In this document: piece by piece, positions 12,053 to 23,039 of the stretch
Numbering within the stretch: position 1 is the first letter of the stretch
How the letters are laid out: each line of letters starts with the position of its first letter
Assembly: GCA_026120185.1 (NCBI GenBank)
Contig: JANUWF010001218.1
Location: forward strand, 1,860,001 to 1,924,000
Direction of reading: 5' to 3'
DNA length: 64,000 nucleotides
Origin: Voacanga thouarsii
Taxonomy: Eukaryota; Streptophyta; Magnoliopsida; Gentianales; Apocynaceae
Notes under the pieces: model-generated
What the model was told of the DNA's origin: nothing
Databases searched by the model: none
Seen by the model: the letters and a program-made list of their open reading frames with translations, nothing else
Made by a program: the position numbers and the translations under genes

Positions 12053-14523
12053 GTAATTATGCATATGACTTAATAGTTTTTATTTTATTGGAATATGTCG
12101 TTCTTCATAGTTGGACGTGTTGAATGTGTGGAGTTTAGATGGGACTACATAGGAGATGTTGGTTTGAACTTTGAATGTTTGGAGTTTGGGACTCAATGAG
12201 GTTGAGTGTGAATTTGTGCATGGGAGATGTGAACTGATGAATGTGTTGGCTGCTTTGTTGTATGTGTGGTTGTTTCAGTTTTGAATCTCTCAATTAGCAT
12301 GTTTTATTTAAAATGTTGAAGATGTTTCAGTTTTCATCAATCTTCTTCAGAACCATTTTACTTAGGAGCTTTCTATGGTTTTTCCTGCAATTTGGTTAGC
12401 TTTTGTTAAAAATGCAGTTTGGTTTGTGTTAAAAAATGCTATTTGTTGTTATTGTTTGGGTTGGATGTTTTTTTGTATTTTGATCCACCCTGCCTTCCTT
12501 TTGGTGTGTTTTGTTTTGTTTTGAATAAAATGTTATTTTCTGTTCAAGGAATCCTGGTTGAAAAGATAACATTTCACACTTGTAGGCCATCAAAGTGAAA
12601 TGTATTCATGACTTTATATTGAACTAAATACTCCTAATCATGTTTGAATGTGTTAGGAAGGCAGGGGATTTGGATTTCTGAGTTTGGGAAAAAAATGTTT
12701 GTAGGCCATCATGTTTGAAAAAAATGCAATTTGGTTAGGTTTTTTTTGCAGGCACTAATTTTGCCAATAACAAAATACTGGTTGGCATTCTAATATGTGT
12801 GCCCTATTTCAACATGTCTGGAGAAGCTAGGGTAAAAAAGAACTTAAACAGCACTTATATAAGTGTTAAACAAGAGGTAGGTTATGCACAGTTTAGCAGA
12901 TTTTGAACTTCTCTTAGACAGTTATATATACAGAAAGCATGACTTGGCCTTCCAACTCATAAAGCTACTGCAGTGCACATCAGTAGCAGATTTATCATTT
13001 GTATAGAAAAGCTGAATGTCTAAAAGATGTGCACTGTAGCAGATTTACCAGTTTTCATCAATCTTTTTTAGCACCATTTTACTTAGGAGCTTTCTATGGT
13101 TTTTCCTACATAACATGCCACACTTTAAACCTTTAACCCGTCTTAGACATTATTCTAAATCTAAATGATAAATTTTCAATCACCCTTTCCATTCAGCTCT
13201 CTTAGGACAGTTCAAACATGCAACTATCAAACAACAATGGCTTGTTCTTTCTTCATTTGTCATGCAACTTTCAGAATTTATTTAAGGCCAATGTTTCTTC
13301 ATTTTAACCACTTCACATTCCTAGAACATGCTTCAGCTGACCAGTTATCACGCTTACTCCAAGCAGCACCAAAAATAAAAATTTCAGTTTAACAACATAA
13401 CAGAATTCTTCATTTTCAACCATGAAAACTTGTATTCAATTTATCCTTATCATGCCTAGAACAATTTTTTTTCTAGGGGATGAAGTCTTACCTAGTTTAT
13501 GAAGCTATTCCAAGCTTGGAGAATAGCTGAAGGATGAAAGAATGCTCAAGAAGGACAGAATTTCAGATTTTAATCTTGTTCTACTTTCTGTTTAGAAGGA
13601 TGAAAGAATGAGGTTGAGCTTTGGAATATATATTGCTTAATGAAGTTTTTTGGTTCATTTTCATAAAAAAAAAATGCAAATACCACAACTTTTCATTGGT
13701 GGGAACATGTCTATTTTGCACAAGAACCTACTTTAACTTAAGCAGAAATGTGGGAACATGTTTAACTCCAAATCACAGTAGCTTACTTTCGCTTCCAAAT
13801 CACAAAAACCTGCTTTAACTTAAACAAAAATGTTCATTCTGCTTTAACTTACAGTAAACTACCATCTATTCTAACTATCAAAGTTTGATTATATTGTGGT
13901 TTCAACAATCTTGGTTAAAGTAGTTTCATTTTTTGAAGATCGTCACTTGAATTCTTTTGATAAATTTTATTACAGTTTCTATGTGTATATGTTATAAGAT
14001 GGTAGCATTTGGTTTTACCCTTTTTAGTTGTCTACAACTTGGTTACTTGTTGTCAATTGCTTTGATGTTGGGGGAGAAAAATGGGAGTATGCTACTGTGC
14101 TGTAAAAAAATGGACAATTTTGCTAATATAACTATCAGTGCAGCAATTTTGCAAATAACATGTTAATTAATTCTACAGTTTTGCTAGGATCAATTGGCAT
14201 ATGTTCAACTTGAGGGTAGGACATTTGCATATGTGTTGCTTTTTTCAACCATTATTTGATTTTCTTGTCTCGTATGTCTCTGATATGTATGACAACTTGG
14301 AGCTAGGTGTCACAGTAGCTGAAATCTTGAGGAGGTTGAAAACTTGAGTCACATCCTCGCTTCATTGTGCCTTAATATGTATATTTGAGATTCTATGACT
14401 TTTTCCCCAATATTATGCATTCTTTAAGTATATGTACTCCGTTTTGTTACTTACGCTAAATATTACTATAAATTGTCACAATAGAGACTAACTTTTGTGA
14501 TTGCTTATCCATCTTAAAGAATG
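12053..14523 (+). other. Long intron of the TNP1-like gene
   Basis: AT-rich noncoding DNA between the exon-5 donor (GT at 12053) and exon 6. It contains a roughly 65-bp direct repeat, at about 12330-12394 and 13049-13112, sharing 'ttaggagctttctatggttt'. A short shared phrase 'tgtaggccatca' lies between them. No gene is supported here. Confidence 0.6.
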
Positions 14524-15565
14524 AAATGGATAAAAGAAGTACACAACTCCCTCCTAGCTCAGAAGATAGATTTGGTCCAAATGATATCTTCTCCCAAGTT
14601 GTTGGACCAGATAGATATGGCAGGGTCCGCACGTTTGGCAGCGGTGTTTACCCTTTGGATGTGTGGGGTGAAATTCCAAGTCGTACCACTTCTTTTCGTA
14701 TTATTCAAGAGTAAAGAGATGAAATTACAAGCATGAAAGCACAGTTGAGTGAACAAGCAAAAGAGCTTGCCGAGATACGTGCTATGTTAGTGTCTCAGAG
14801 AGATTGTTCATCCCCACCTGTTTCAAGAGTTCACTCAATGGGTTCTAACAATAACACTACCACATTGAGGGTATACAAAATATTACAATATCATGGTTGT
14901 GTTACTTGTTTGTATTTATAGCAAAGTATGCATATATATAGGTTGATGTCCTATTTCATTGTTCTACCGTATTATTCACTACATGTCTAATATTTCTATT
15001 GTGCAATCTTTTGGAAGGGCATAAATGCAGCATATGATGTCTATTATGCAATCTTTTGGCTTTTTTGAGTATTATGTAGCATTTTTAGCATCTAAGCCTA
15101 ATTTCCTTTATCTGGTGAGCATGAGCTATTTGGTTTGTTTAACTAATTCACTTTTAACTGAATAAAATATATCTTGTAGGTTCATAACTATGTTTCACTT
15201 TTAAGCATGTTGGATACATCCAAAATAGTTGCAAAAGGTTTTATTCAAAGTGTGGACCCATCCCATGAAGTTGGGAGTGTACTGCTGGGTGAGGAATGGT
15301 GTGAAGTAATGGTTCTAGTTCCGTTTCATCGTGACGAGAAATTGTTGAGACCAATAGATTTTATTCAGACTATTGGAGATTCCATTAGAATAGGAATCGC
15401 TTGGCCACGACACTTAGTAATTCTCTAATAACTTACAGTGTTAATTAATTTAATATTTTTTTTCTTCTAAGAAGATTTTATAATATTTTTACTAAATTCA
15501 TTCTATATAATTGTAGGTGAAGATTCGCGAAGCAGATTAAATACGTATTCCAGTGTCGAATCTAT

Positions 15566-15720
15566 TTGAAAGGCCTAATGCTTGGCTATATGAAAAACAT
15601 ATTAATGCTACTATGTTTATTTGGAAGGCCTAATGTTTGGTCAAACGATCTACTTTTATGGGACAAGATAAATTAATGCTACTATGTTTTTTTGGAGGCC
15701 TAATGCTTGGCTTTATGCAT
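15566..15720 (+). repeat. Threefold short repeat behind the TNP1-like stop
   Basis: The phrase GGCCTAATG(C/T)TTGG occurs at about 15570, 15627 and 15698, with AATGCTACTATGTTT between copies. It lies in what would be the 3' untranslated region. Confidence 0.7.
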
Positions 15721-15936
15721 GTATCTAAATACTTAATACTTATGTTTGAACAATTTTTGAATGTTATGAAATTTATAGGATTACTCTTTAATATTGGTTA
15801 CTTTTGATTGCATTGTCTTTTAATGATGTCTATTTAACAATTGTGTGTTATATATATAATATATACACGATAGGGACAAAAAAATATTTTTTGGATTTTT
15901 TGTGAAATATTTGATTTATTTATTCAGATGGCTAAT

Positions 15937-16480
15937 CTATTGTGACGTTTATTTTTGTCATATTTCAAAGGTTTCATGACACTAAAAACCCGTCATTACA
16001 GAAGTCTATGGTGACGCTTATTTTTGTCATACTGTCAAGGTTTCATGACACTAAAATCTGTCATGATAGAAGTCTATGATGACGCTTTATTTTGTCATTT
16101 TATCAGTATTTTCTGACACAAAAAACCGTCATCCAAAAGCTCTATTGTGACGGTATAAGTGTGACATATTTTCCATTTTTTCATGACGACAAATTCCGTT
16201 ATTCAAAGAACCTATTGTGACCAATAACAGTGTCATATTATTGATCGTTTACTGACGTATAAATTTGTAATAAAAATCTACCTATTATAACCAAAAGTGT
16301 TGTCATAATAACATGAGTTTACTGACACATTTTTGCGTCACTTAAAAGACCTATTATGACGCTTTTTTCCGTCACAATAGACGATCTTTGATGATGCTAA
16401 ATAGCGTCACGGAACCTATTGTGACAATCATATGCACGACGCTCTTTGAAAGTGTTAACAGCACAAAAACGTCACTATAG
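15937..16480 (+). repeat. CACTA subterminal tandem repeat array, about eight units of 65-70 bp
   Basis: Units start at CTATTGTGACG or close variants at about 15937, 16005, 16073, 16141, 16211, 16281, 16350 and 16415. Each unit holds TGACG-type and CGTCA-type words facing each other, so it can form local hairpins. In En/Spm such arrays are binding sites for TNP1/TNPA. The function here is inferred from the family. Confidence 0.85.
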
Positions 16481-16514
16481 ATCTATTTAATAACACTTTT
16501 TTGCGTCATTATAT

Positions 16515-16532
16515 CCCTTTTTTCTAGTAGTG
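16515..16532 (-). repeat. CACTA right terminal inverted repeat
   Basis: On the minus strand this reads CACTACTAGAAAAAAGGG, the canonical start of plant CACTA elements. It sets the element boundary at 16532. Confidence 0.9.
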
Positions 16533-17085
16533 GAAATTTTCTACACATAACTCGTGATATATGGATGATCCTAGTCTTAGGTGTAGGAAGGTGAAATTTC
16601 GTTACATATTGTAAGCTATGTTGAAATTAACTGTTCAAATTACATGCAGGCTTGAGACTAAAGCTGGAGATTTTCATCTATTGTCCCGCTTATGTTTATT
16701 CTTTTTGCAGCATTCATCGTAGGATATATGTCCTTTGTTATTCATTGTAAATATTGGATTTTCTATTCTTACACAATCCACCAAATCTTAACTAAAGCTA
16801 GAGAGGTTAAAGTTATAACTTCTCTCTTTCCAGACGATAGCATTTGCCAAGGTAATAGCAGAGGATATATGAAAAAAGAAAATCATCAAGAAAAAAAAAA
16901 AAAGAAAGAAAGTTCTAGAAACAGAGGGGAAAAAAGGTTTTATCAATTACAAGAGTACATAGAAAAGATCCAAAGAAAGTTAATAAACAAGTACTCTAGG
17001 ACCAGTAAATTCAAGCCTTCCTAAAAAAGTTATTTTTTCCCCGAAAGCATTCACGTCCAGAAATTCAAGAAGCTGGATGCATGGC
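16533..17085. other. Intergenic, no gene seen
   Basis: AT-rich DNA between the CACTA terminus and the RING gene. An open frame at 16692-17024 is Lys/Glu-rich at an A-run and resembles no known protein. The right end should include the 3' untranslated region of the RING gene. Confidence 0.5.
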
Positions 17086-17544
17086 TTATCGTAGCCACCA
17101 ATTTTCACGATCACTTGATCTAATGCTGCAAAAGTTGAACAACAGCATTTCTCGGTTAAGCTCGGACGAAAAGCCTAGCGTCGGCAGCCGTAAATGACCC
17201 CGACAGAGTGGACATGTTGGCCGGCCATGACCAAGCCATCTGTCCAAGCAAACTCTGTGGAAGAGATGATCACATCTTAGCTCTCTCACTTCATCTCCCT
17301 CCTCTATCTTACATAAACAAATCGAGCATTCTGGTCCATCGTCTTCTGCAGAACCTCCTTCTTTCACATAAGTCCTCACATCAATATCACTGTCTTCGTA
17401 GATGAAGATTTCAGGCAAGTGAATCTTGCTCGAGTGAAAAGATTGATGAAGAAGACAATCCCAAGCCCATTTCAACTGGGAACCAACCAGCAAAACGTAT
17501 TTCAAGATACTCAGCTGATGAATCATCCAAAACATTTTTCTCAT
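17086..17544 (-). CDS. RING-H2 finger E3 ubiquitin ligase, 152 aa
   Basis: The protein has a canonical RING-H2 domain with zinc ligands C73, C76, C91, H93, H96, C99, C111 and C114, spaced C-x2-C-x14-C-x-H-x2-H-x2-C-x11-C-x2-C. W103 sits where E2 enzymes dock and P112 lies within the last CxxC. The N-terminus (about residues 8-35) is hydrophobic and could be a membrane or signal-anchor segment, as in small plant RHA/ATL-type ligases. The start at 17544 is the first ATG after the inferred transcription start. A second ATG four codons on is an alternative. No introns are needed. Such proteins ubiquitinate targets with an E2; the substrate cannot be read from sequence. It stands alone between the CACTA element and the duplicated block. 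This is one of only two apparently intact host coding sequences in the window. Confidence 0.88.
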   Translation of the reverse strand: MRKMFWMIHQLSILKYVLLVGSQLKWAWDCLLHQSFHSSKIHLPEIFIYEDSDIDVRTYVKEGGSAEDDGPECSICLCKIEEGDEVRELRCDHLFHRVCLDRWLGHGRPTCPLCRGHLRLPTLGFSSELNREMLLFNFCSIRSSDRENWWLR

Positions 17545-17664
17545 TGTGCCGAATTAGATCAAAGCAAGCTGAGAAAAGTTGTCTAATGTTCGGAGGAGGA
17601 GATGAAGGATTCCGCAAGGAGAAGCTAGGTAGGGGGACGTATTGGTGCACGCAGGAATTTCCAA

Positions 17665-17672
17665 TTTATAGT
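17665..17672 (-). promoter_or_regulatory. TATA box of the RING-H2 gene
   Basis: The minus strand reads CTATAAAT about 120 bp upstream of the chosen ATG. That leaves a leader of about 90 bp if transcription starts some 30 bp downstream. No ATG lies between the two. Confidence 0.65.
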
Positions 17673-19645
17673 TGTGGGGGAGAGGAGTAGAAGTGGAAGC
17701 GTTGTCACATGGCTACAAGCAATACACGTTTCCAAAAAGATATTTGTATGCGCTCTTGACTATTTTGTCCGAATTGTTATCTAGTACTAATATGACGTGA
17801 ATTTGTATCGTGACTTCAAAAACTCGTGTTGTTGAGCAAAAGCAGCCCTCCAAAGGATGGGGGAAAAAATTACTTGAAAACTAGAAATTTCGTTCAATTC
17901 AACAAAAGAGATGAAAACCTGCATGCACTTTTGATTAGTTTAATATATATTTATACACATACATATATATAGTTTATGAATATAATATTTAAAGTTTTAA
18001 ATTCAATCGTACAATTAAAACTTTAACATTGAAGTATATAATTCATTATTTATAAAGACGGAACTAGGAGGGTGTGCGTGACGACCACCCCCAAAATCTT
18101 TTTAAATCTCAGATTTTATTTTAAAATTTTATCTTTTAAAATTTTGTATTTAGCTCCCCTAAAAATTTTTTAAAAATCATAACATCGTCTTTCTATATTT
18201 TTTATATATAGTTTGCCCTCCAATCTAAAATTTGTGGTTTCATCCATAATTATTTAGAAAGTTTTGTGTGTGTGTGTGTGATTTTGAATTCACAGGCACA
18301 AATGGCTTCATCCAAGGCTATATAGGAAATACTTTTAAATGATCAAAATATTTGAAAGAAGGAAAAATTGTTCTTAAGTTTTAAAGCCTTTAGAAAGAAA
18401 GAGAAGTGGGAGGAAGTTTTACATATATTGCAAACTTTTGTGAAATTTTAGGTAGAAATTTCAAAACCTACCACTGGAAAATCTAACGACCAAATAACTT
18501 TGGGGTTTGAAAGAATAGATCTCATGGAAGCATTTTCCCAAGCATGCTTCTTTGAATTTAATTATTGATCATTCCAAATTTGGTTTTTTAATTATTTTTT
18601 AGAGGGCTGGGGTGGGGGAGAAGACAAAGAGTAGGGAAATAGATAGGAAAAATGATGAGATGTAACTCGATGTCAAACTCAAGACCTATTTTTCAAGTAA
18701 CAATCTTCTTACTAATAAGTTGTTACTGATCAAAATTAGCTAATCTTGATCAGACTGCCAAATATCAATCTTATGAAATAGCAAAATATACTAATAATTT
18801 CAATAATAATTATTACAAATATATAGTGTTAAAATCAATAAATTGGAATTACGAGAGTAAATTATATAAAAAAAATATAATAAAACACAATGTTATAAAA
18901 TTTGAGAAAATTTTTGAGGTGACAAAAAATATAATTTAAAAAGTCTTTTCTGAAAATTTTTATTTTTTAAAGAAATGTATAATTTAAAAAAACTTCTAGA
19001 GGCACACGCCACCTCACTCCATTTAGTTCCATCATTGAATAAACATATAGTTGTTGAGAGAATATGTTACAGTTTAATCCGTTTTTCAGCACTACTATCG
19101 GTAAATATCATCCAGTCTACAAGTATAACATTACCCTACAGACCTTTCGACTTGCTTCGGTCATGGGTGGGGCCGCAAATGTAGAAGGTAATTTAAGAGT
19201 ATTTTTAAATTAGGGTTAAAAGTAAAAAATGTTCTTTAAATTTGATCATTTTTATAATCTTACCCCTTATTTTATAAAATACTTAATTATATCCTTCTAA
19301 ATACTAAAACATTTCAATGTCAACCTTTCATTAAAAACTTAATAATTATTGGCTGTTCATAAGAATTTTATTGTAAAAATAAAAATTTTAAAGATTTATT
19401 TAAAAAATTCAAAAATAAAATTTTTTTACTATATATTTTTTTTATTTCCTTTCATTATTTTTTTTGAAATTCTTCATTTCTTTTTCTTCTTCTTACTTTT
19501 TTAATTTTTTAATTTTAAAAACTTTTTTAAGTGTATTTTTCTTGACTCTTTTCGCTATAGGTGTTTGATTATGGTATTACCGATTTAAAACAATTCTTTT
19601 GCAACACTGACTTCTCCAAAGCCAAATTCGACATCGACTTGATAG
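17673..19645. other. AT-rich intergenic DNA
   Basis: No gene is supported. There is a short (GT)n run at about 18263-18281 and a gggtggg-type fragment near 18060-18240 that looks like old transposon debris. A pyrimidine-rich stretch at 19380-19560 precedes the left border of the tandem duplication. The open frame at 19561-19797 crosses that border and resembles nothing I know. Confidence 0.5.
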
Positions 19646-20535
19646 ATGATATCCGAATTTTGACATTGATTAAAATTTGCTGGTATAATGTATTTAATGC
19701 GTTCCATGGCGTTTCACGTTTTGTGTGGATGTATAGCCACCAGAACAAAGAATTCCTTTCCTTTGGCTTTCTCTATCTGATGGAAAGCTACAAATGAAGG
19801 CATCTTCCATTTCCTTTCTATGCGTTGTGGATTTTTGGTGAACTTTGTATCCGTAAAAAAAACTGATCTTCGCAAATGCAAAATGATTAAGGTTGCAATT
19901 GAAGAAACGCAAAAAAGAAAGAAAACTTGCAATGTGACTTTGGGCTCATTGGATCCAAAGATGAGCAGAATTTGATTATCTTGCCTCATTTATTTTAGTT
20001 ACATTCTTTACATGCTGACAAGATAATTTATTAACTATCATTATTTGATTTTAAGTAAATGAAAGAATATTTTATATTTTGCCTAAACCCATCCGCGACA
20101 AAATTATAAAAAAGAAGAGAGAAAAAATGGACGTGATCCAAAAAATATTTTCCCTATATTGTAAAGAATATCTTTAAAAAAAAATATGTAGCCTTCTCCG
20201 TTTCTCTCTGTTTTCTTCTCCAAAAGGTAGTCTTAAAAAATGTAGCCTTTCCTCTTTGTTTTCAAAAAAGTAGGAAGAAGAAGAAGAAATGAAAAATTTT
20301 AAGAAAATAATGAAAGGAAGAAAATATTGTAAAGTATTTTTATTTTTAAATTTTTTAAACTTTACTTTTGTATCTAATAAACTCTCTATTAACAATTAAT
20401 AATAAAGTTGACTGTTAGATTTTTAATGAAAATGTAACATTAAAATATTTTAATACTTAAAGGAGTATAACTGAATATTTTATAAAATAAAGGGTAAAAT
20501 TATAAAAGTAACTAAATTTAAAAAATAATTTTGTC

Positions 20536-21329
20536 CTTAATCCTTTAAATTATGTAGCTCTCGCTCTTACCAGATATTGTAATCTCTTACATATATTCTA
20601 CTGTATCTCCGGACTTGGTGGAGATGGGGACAGAAGTAGAGATTTTTGCTCTATTCCACCCAGGGATAGAGGAGACGGAAATTCAATGGATAGCAGCAGG
20701 CGAACTTGGCAATGTTGTTTGTAAGTTTTCTTTCCAAACTTTGGTCAGTACTCTAGAAGTCGAGAGGACTGGGAGATCCAAGCTTAGGAGTTAATTAATT
20801 CTTATTCCTCTCACTCCTCTTTAGTTCTGTGACTGGAAACTGGAAAGGACAAAAGGTGTGACAGAATTGACCAGTCTATTCCATATATCTCACGGGACAG
20901 CTGTGAAGCTGCATGGAAGTACACATAGGGAGAAAATTAGTCTTTTTTAAATAATGTTATCCTCTATTTTTTTAAAAATAATATTTCAGATGTTTAAGTT
21001 TTGTCCAACTATTCTTAAAGACTATAAGCCACACTCAAAAATTAGTCCTATTCTTGCATTGCCAAACTGCCAATAGATAGGAAAAGAATGCAAAGAAATA
21101 TTAGAATCTTGTCGATTTGGTCTCTTGCCATATACAAATAATCCAATTAATTATGCAACATAGTTGGAATTAAGTTATATTCGTACTTTGAGATATCTCA
21201 CCAGATAATGCTTAATTATAAAGAAAGAATAGGAAACTTAGAATTAAGGGAATAATTTATATAAAATAATATATTAGAGAGATAATAGTTTAAATTTTGA
21301 AAAATTTTTGAGTAAAAGGTAAAATTTAA
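20536..21329. repeat. Tract without visible difference between duplication units
   Basis: Compared by eye with about 35352-36145 in unit B, I see no substitution over roughly 790 bp, although the 360 bp before it differs at about 15 positions. The core (20580-20960) is less AT-rich. An ATG at 20696 with a GTAAG donor at 20721 could be a first exon, but I do not recognise any protein. Confidence 0.55.
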
Positions 21330-21700
21330 TAAGATATTTTTTAAAATTTTTAGAGGGCAGGGGAAGCTATTTCCATCTCTGCTTAATTATGAGGATTTAT
21401 TTTAGTGACAATAATTGAAACCTTTGTATAAAAGTCTAATTGTCAAATATTTCATAATTCTCCAACAGTACGAGTAATACCTATTTTAGATATGTTATAA
21501 TCGAAATAGCAATATAAAAATTTGAGAGAATTTTAGTAAAGTTAAAGAAAAAAATAAACTTACTAGTTATGATTCCTTATCATAATGCAAAATCTTAGGT
21601 TTATGGATCATTTCCACTTATATATCACTCACTTGATCTTTTTCTTTTCAATATGAAATTTTTAATTCATACTTATACCCCAACTATTTCCCTTTTAAGT

Positions 21701-21905
21701 GTGAGTCTTTGCCATATTGATCTTGGACTAGCTTTCCTACATTTACAAAAGAAACCTTTTTATTGAATATTATAACAGCTTCTAAGAGCCTACCATCAAC
21801 TCCATCGAACTCACATGCAAGTGAGTGTCTACTATATTGATCTTGGCTAGCTCCTCCAGTTGCAATAGAAGCCTTTTATTGAGTATTATAGCAGTGATTA
21901 AGAGT
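21701..21905 (+). repeat. Imperfect direct repeat pair, about 88 bp each
   Basis: Copies at about 21701-21790 and 21822-21905 share ATATTGATCTTGG, AGCT-CT-C and TATTGA(A/G)TATTATA with the same spacing. The pair is also present in unit B near 36520-36725, so it predates the duplication. Confidence 0.7.
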
Positions 21906-22155
21906 CCGTCACATGTGTATCCACTTATTTAAATTAATGTGTACTTGCAAATTGATTTATTATTTATGTGACACGTGTTTATTTTTTTTGTCCATGTATT
22001 TGCACTAACGAATATATGTAATATGACGTTATTATGGGAATATATAAATAACAATTAAATTAAAATTAAATTATTTAAATATAATAAAAATTATTAAATA
22101 TATAAAAAAATATTATATTATAAATACATAATAATATTTATTTAAATTTAAATTA

Positions 22156-22158
<3 letters not shown>

Positions 22159-22191
<33 letters not shown>
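22159..22191. repeat. (TA)n microsatellite, unit A
   Basis: An uninterrupted TA run. The counterpart in unit B (36979-37026) is longer. Confidence 0.9.
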
Positions 22192-22195
<4 letters not shown>

Positions 22196-22589
22196 TAAGC
22201 GTTGAAAATTTTTTCTCGTGCCGTGATGTGACTTCAGTAACTTCTTTCATTAAAATATAAAATTTAAAGTACTTTAACTGAGGATAAGTTAAAAAATGGT
22301 TTCCACGTTGACCAGTTGGAAACTTTTGACTGCTCATTTGCCTACGCTAGACAGACGGCAGTACAGAACAACTGATTAACGATGGCGATGCATTTTTACT
22401 AACAATAGAAAAACAAGCAGCCCTACTCAGCAAAGCCAAATGCAATTGGAATTGTTTGAGTGCATTTAGAAAGTAGCATTTTAGATAGGATTGTGTTCGA
22501 ATTAGTGGATCGTGTTAATTTAAAATAATTATACTCGAGAGTTCAACTGAAACACAATTCGATTAATAAACGTATCGTGTCGTATCAAT

Positions 22590-22719
22590 CATATGTCAAT
22601 CATATGCAATATCTTTAAAGGGTAAATCTGCCTTATTTTCAACTTCTGACATGAGAGAGGAATAGAGATTGGTTGTGGAGAGAATAAAGATAAAATCATA
22701 AATTTAGCCCTACAAATAT
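22590..22719. repeat. Flank segment 'x', copy in unit A
   Basis: About 130 bp starting TCAATCATATGCAATATC and ending CCCTACAAATAT, directly left of copia-1A. It recurs at 37548-37676 and, detached, at 45371-45493. Confidence 0.85.
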
Positions 22720-22724
22720 TACAC

Positions 22725-23019
22725 TGTTATGAAATTTTGACAGTATTAGAATAAAATATACACAATAAATCTCTAACTATTATTTACACAAGAATTTCTT
22801 CAAACTTCTTTTTTTTTTTTCTTTTCTCTCATAATTTTCTCTAACAATTGTCTCACAAAATGATCTATCTTTCAAGTTTGGATAGAGCCCTTCTTAGTGA
22901 AATTTATCGTCTTCCACTAATATGTATTAGTAGTGTCTCCACTAACTCTTAATGATAGACATCCATATCTACTAATGAAATTAGTAGAGTTTCCACTAAT
23001 TCACTAATAATTCACAACA
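22725..23019 (-). repeat. 3' LTR of copia-1A
   Basis: 295 bp. It lacks the palindromic TATA region seen in the 5' LTR because of a short deletion near 22885. Confidence 0.9.
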
Positions 23020-23039
23020 CTCCCCCTTAGATGTCTATT

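Larger units (their letters stand above)
1099..15540 (+). pseudogene. TNP1-like CACTA accessory protein gene (Transposase_24 / Ptta type), 8 exons, interrupted by copia
   Basis: The start ATG at 1099 opens MARTWGRRRSTSQPNQRGDG followed by two copies of the motif DAHVVQE-D. Exon 2 (about 1350-1598) has KRGPTYMTSIWGRP, NRSKLTEYLGTIARNGMYAP and a GT donor. Exon 3 is 1682-1885 and contains an in-frame TAG at about 1750. Exon 4 is about 1976-2063. Exon 5 is 2133-2210 continued at 12029-12052 after the retrotransposon. Exon 6 is 14524 to about 14870, with GPNDIFSQVVGPDRYGRVR, a TAA at about 14711 and a coiled-coil-like stretch. Exon 7 is 15181 to about 15415 (KIVAKGFIQSVDPSHEVGSV and IAWPRHL). Exon 8 is 15517-15540 (VKIREAD, stop). 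TNP1-type proteins bind subterminal repeats; that role is known for the family, not shown here. The exon model is mine, read from splice consensus and frame. Confidence 0.85.
1..16532 (+). mobile_element. CACTA (En/Spm-type) DNA transposon, 3' part, left end outside window
   Basis: The element carries the two genes usual for plant CACTA transposons in order: the end of a TNP2-like transposase (1-806) and a TNP1-like gene (1099-15540). After these comes a subterminal tandem repeat array and a right terminus that reads CACTACTAGAAAAAAGGG on the minus strand (16515-16532). CACTA elements duplicate 3 bp of target; the base triplet after the terminus is GAA, but the left end is not in the window so this cannot be matched. 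About 9.8 kb of the span is a copia retrotransposon (2211-12023) nested in an exon. Stops and frameshifts in both genes mean this copy cannot encode its own transposase. Family assignment is from domain content plus terminus, and I regard it as firm. Confidence 0.93.

Noticed and set aside
16692..17024. 110-codon open frame on the plus strand beside the RING gene
   Set aside because: Lys/Glu-rich translation of A-runs, no recognised domain, and it overlaps the likely 3' end of the RING gene.
17411..17650. Frame overlapping the RING gene start, opening at GTG
   Set aside because: No ATG at its start, and the RING frame begins at the first ATG after the TATA box; it is an out-of-frame shadow.
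19561..19797. 78-codon open frame at the left border of unit A
   Set aside because: It crosses the duplication breakpoint and the part inside the unit has no matching frame of use in unit B.
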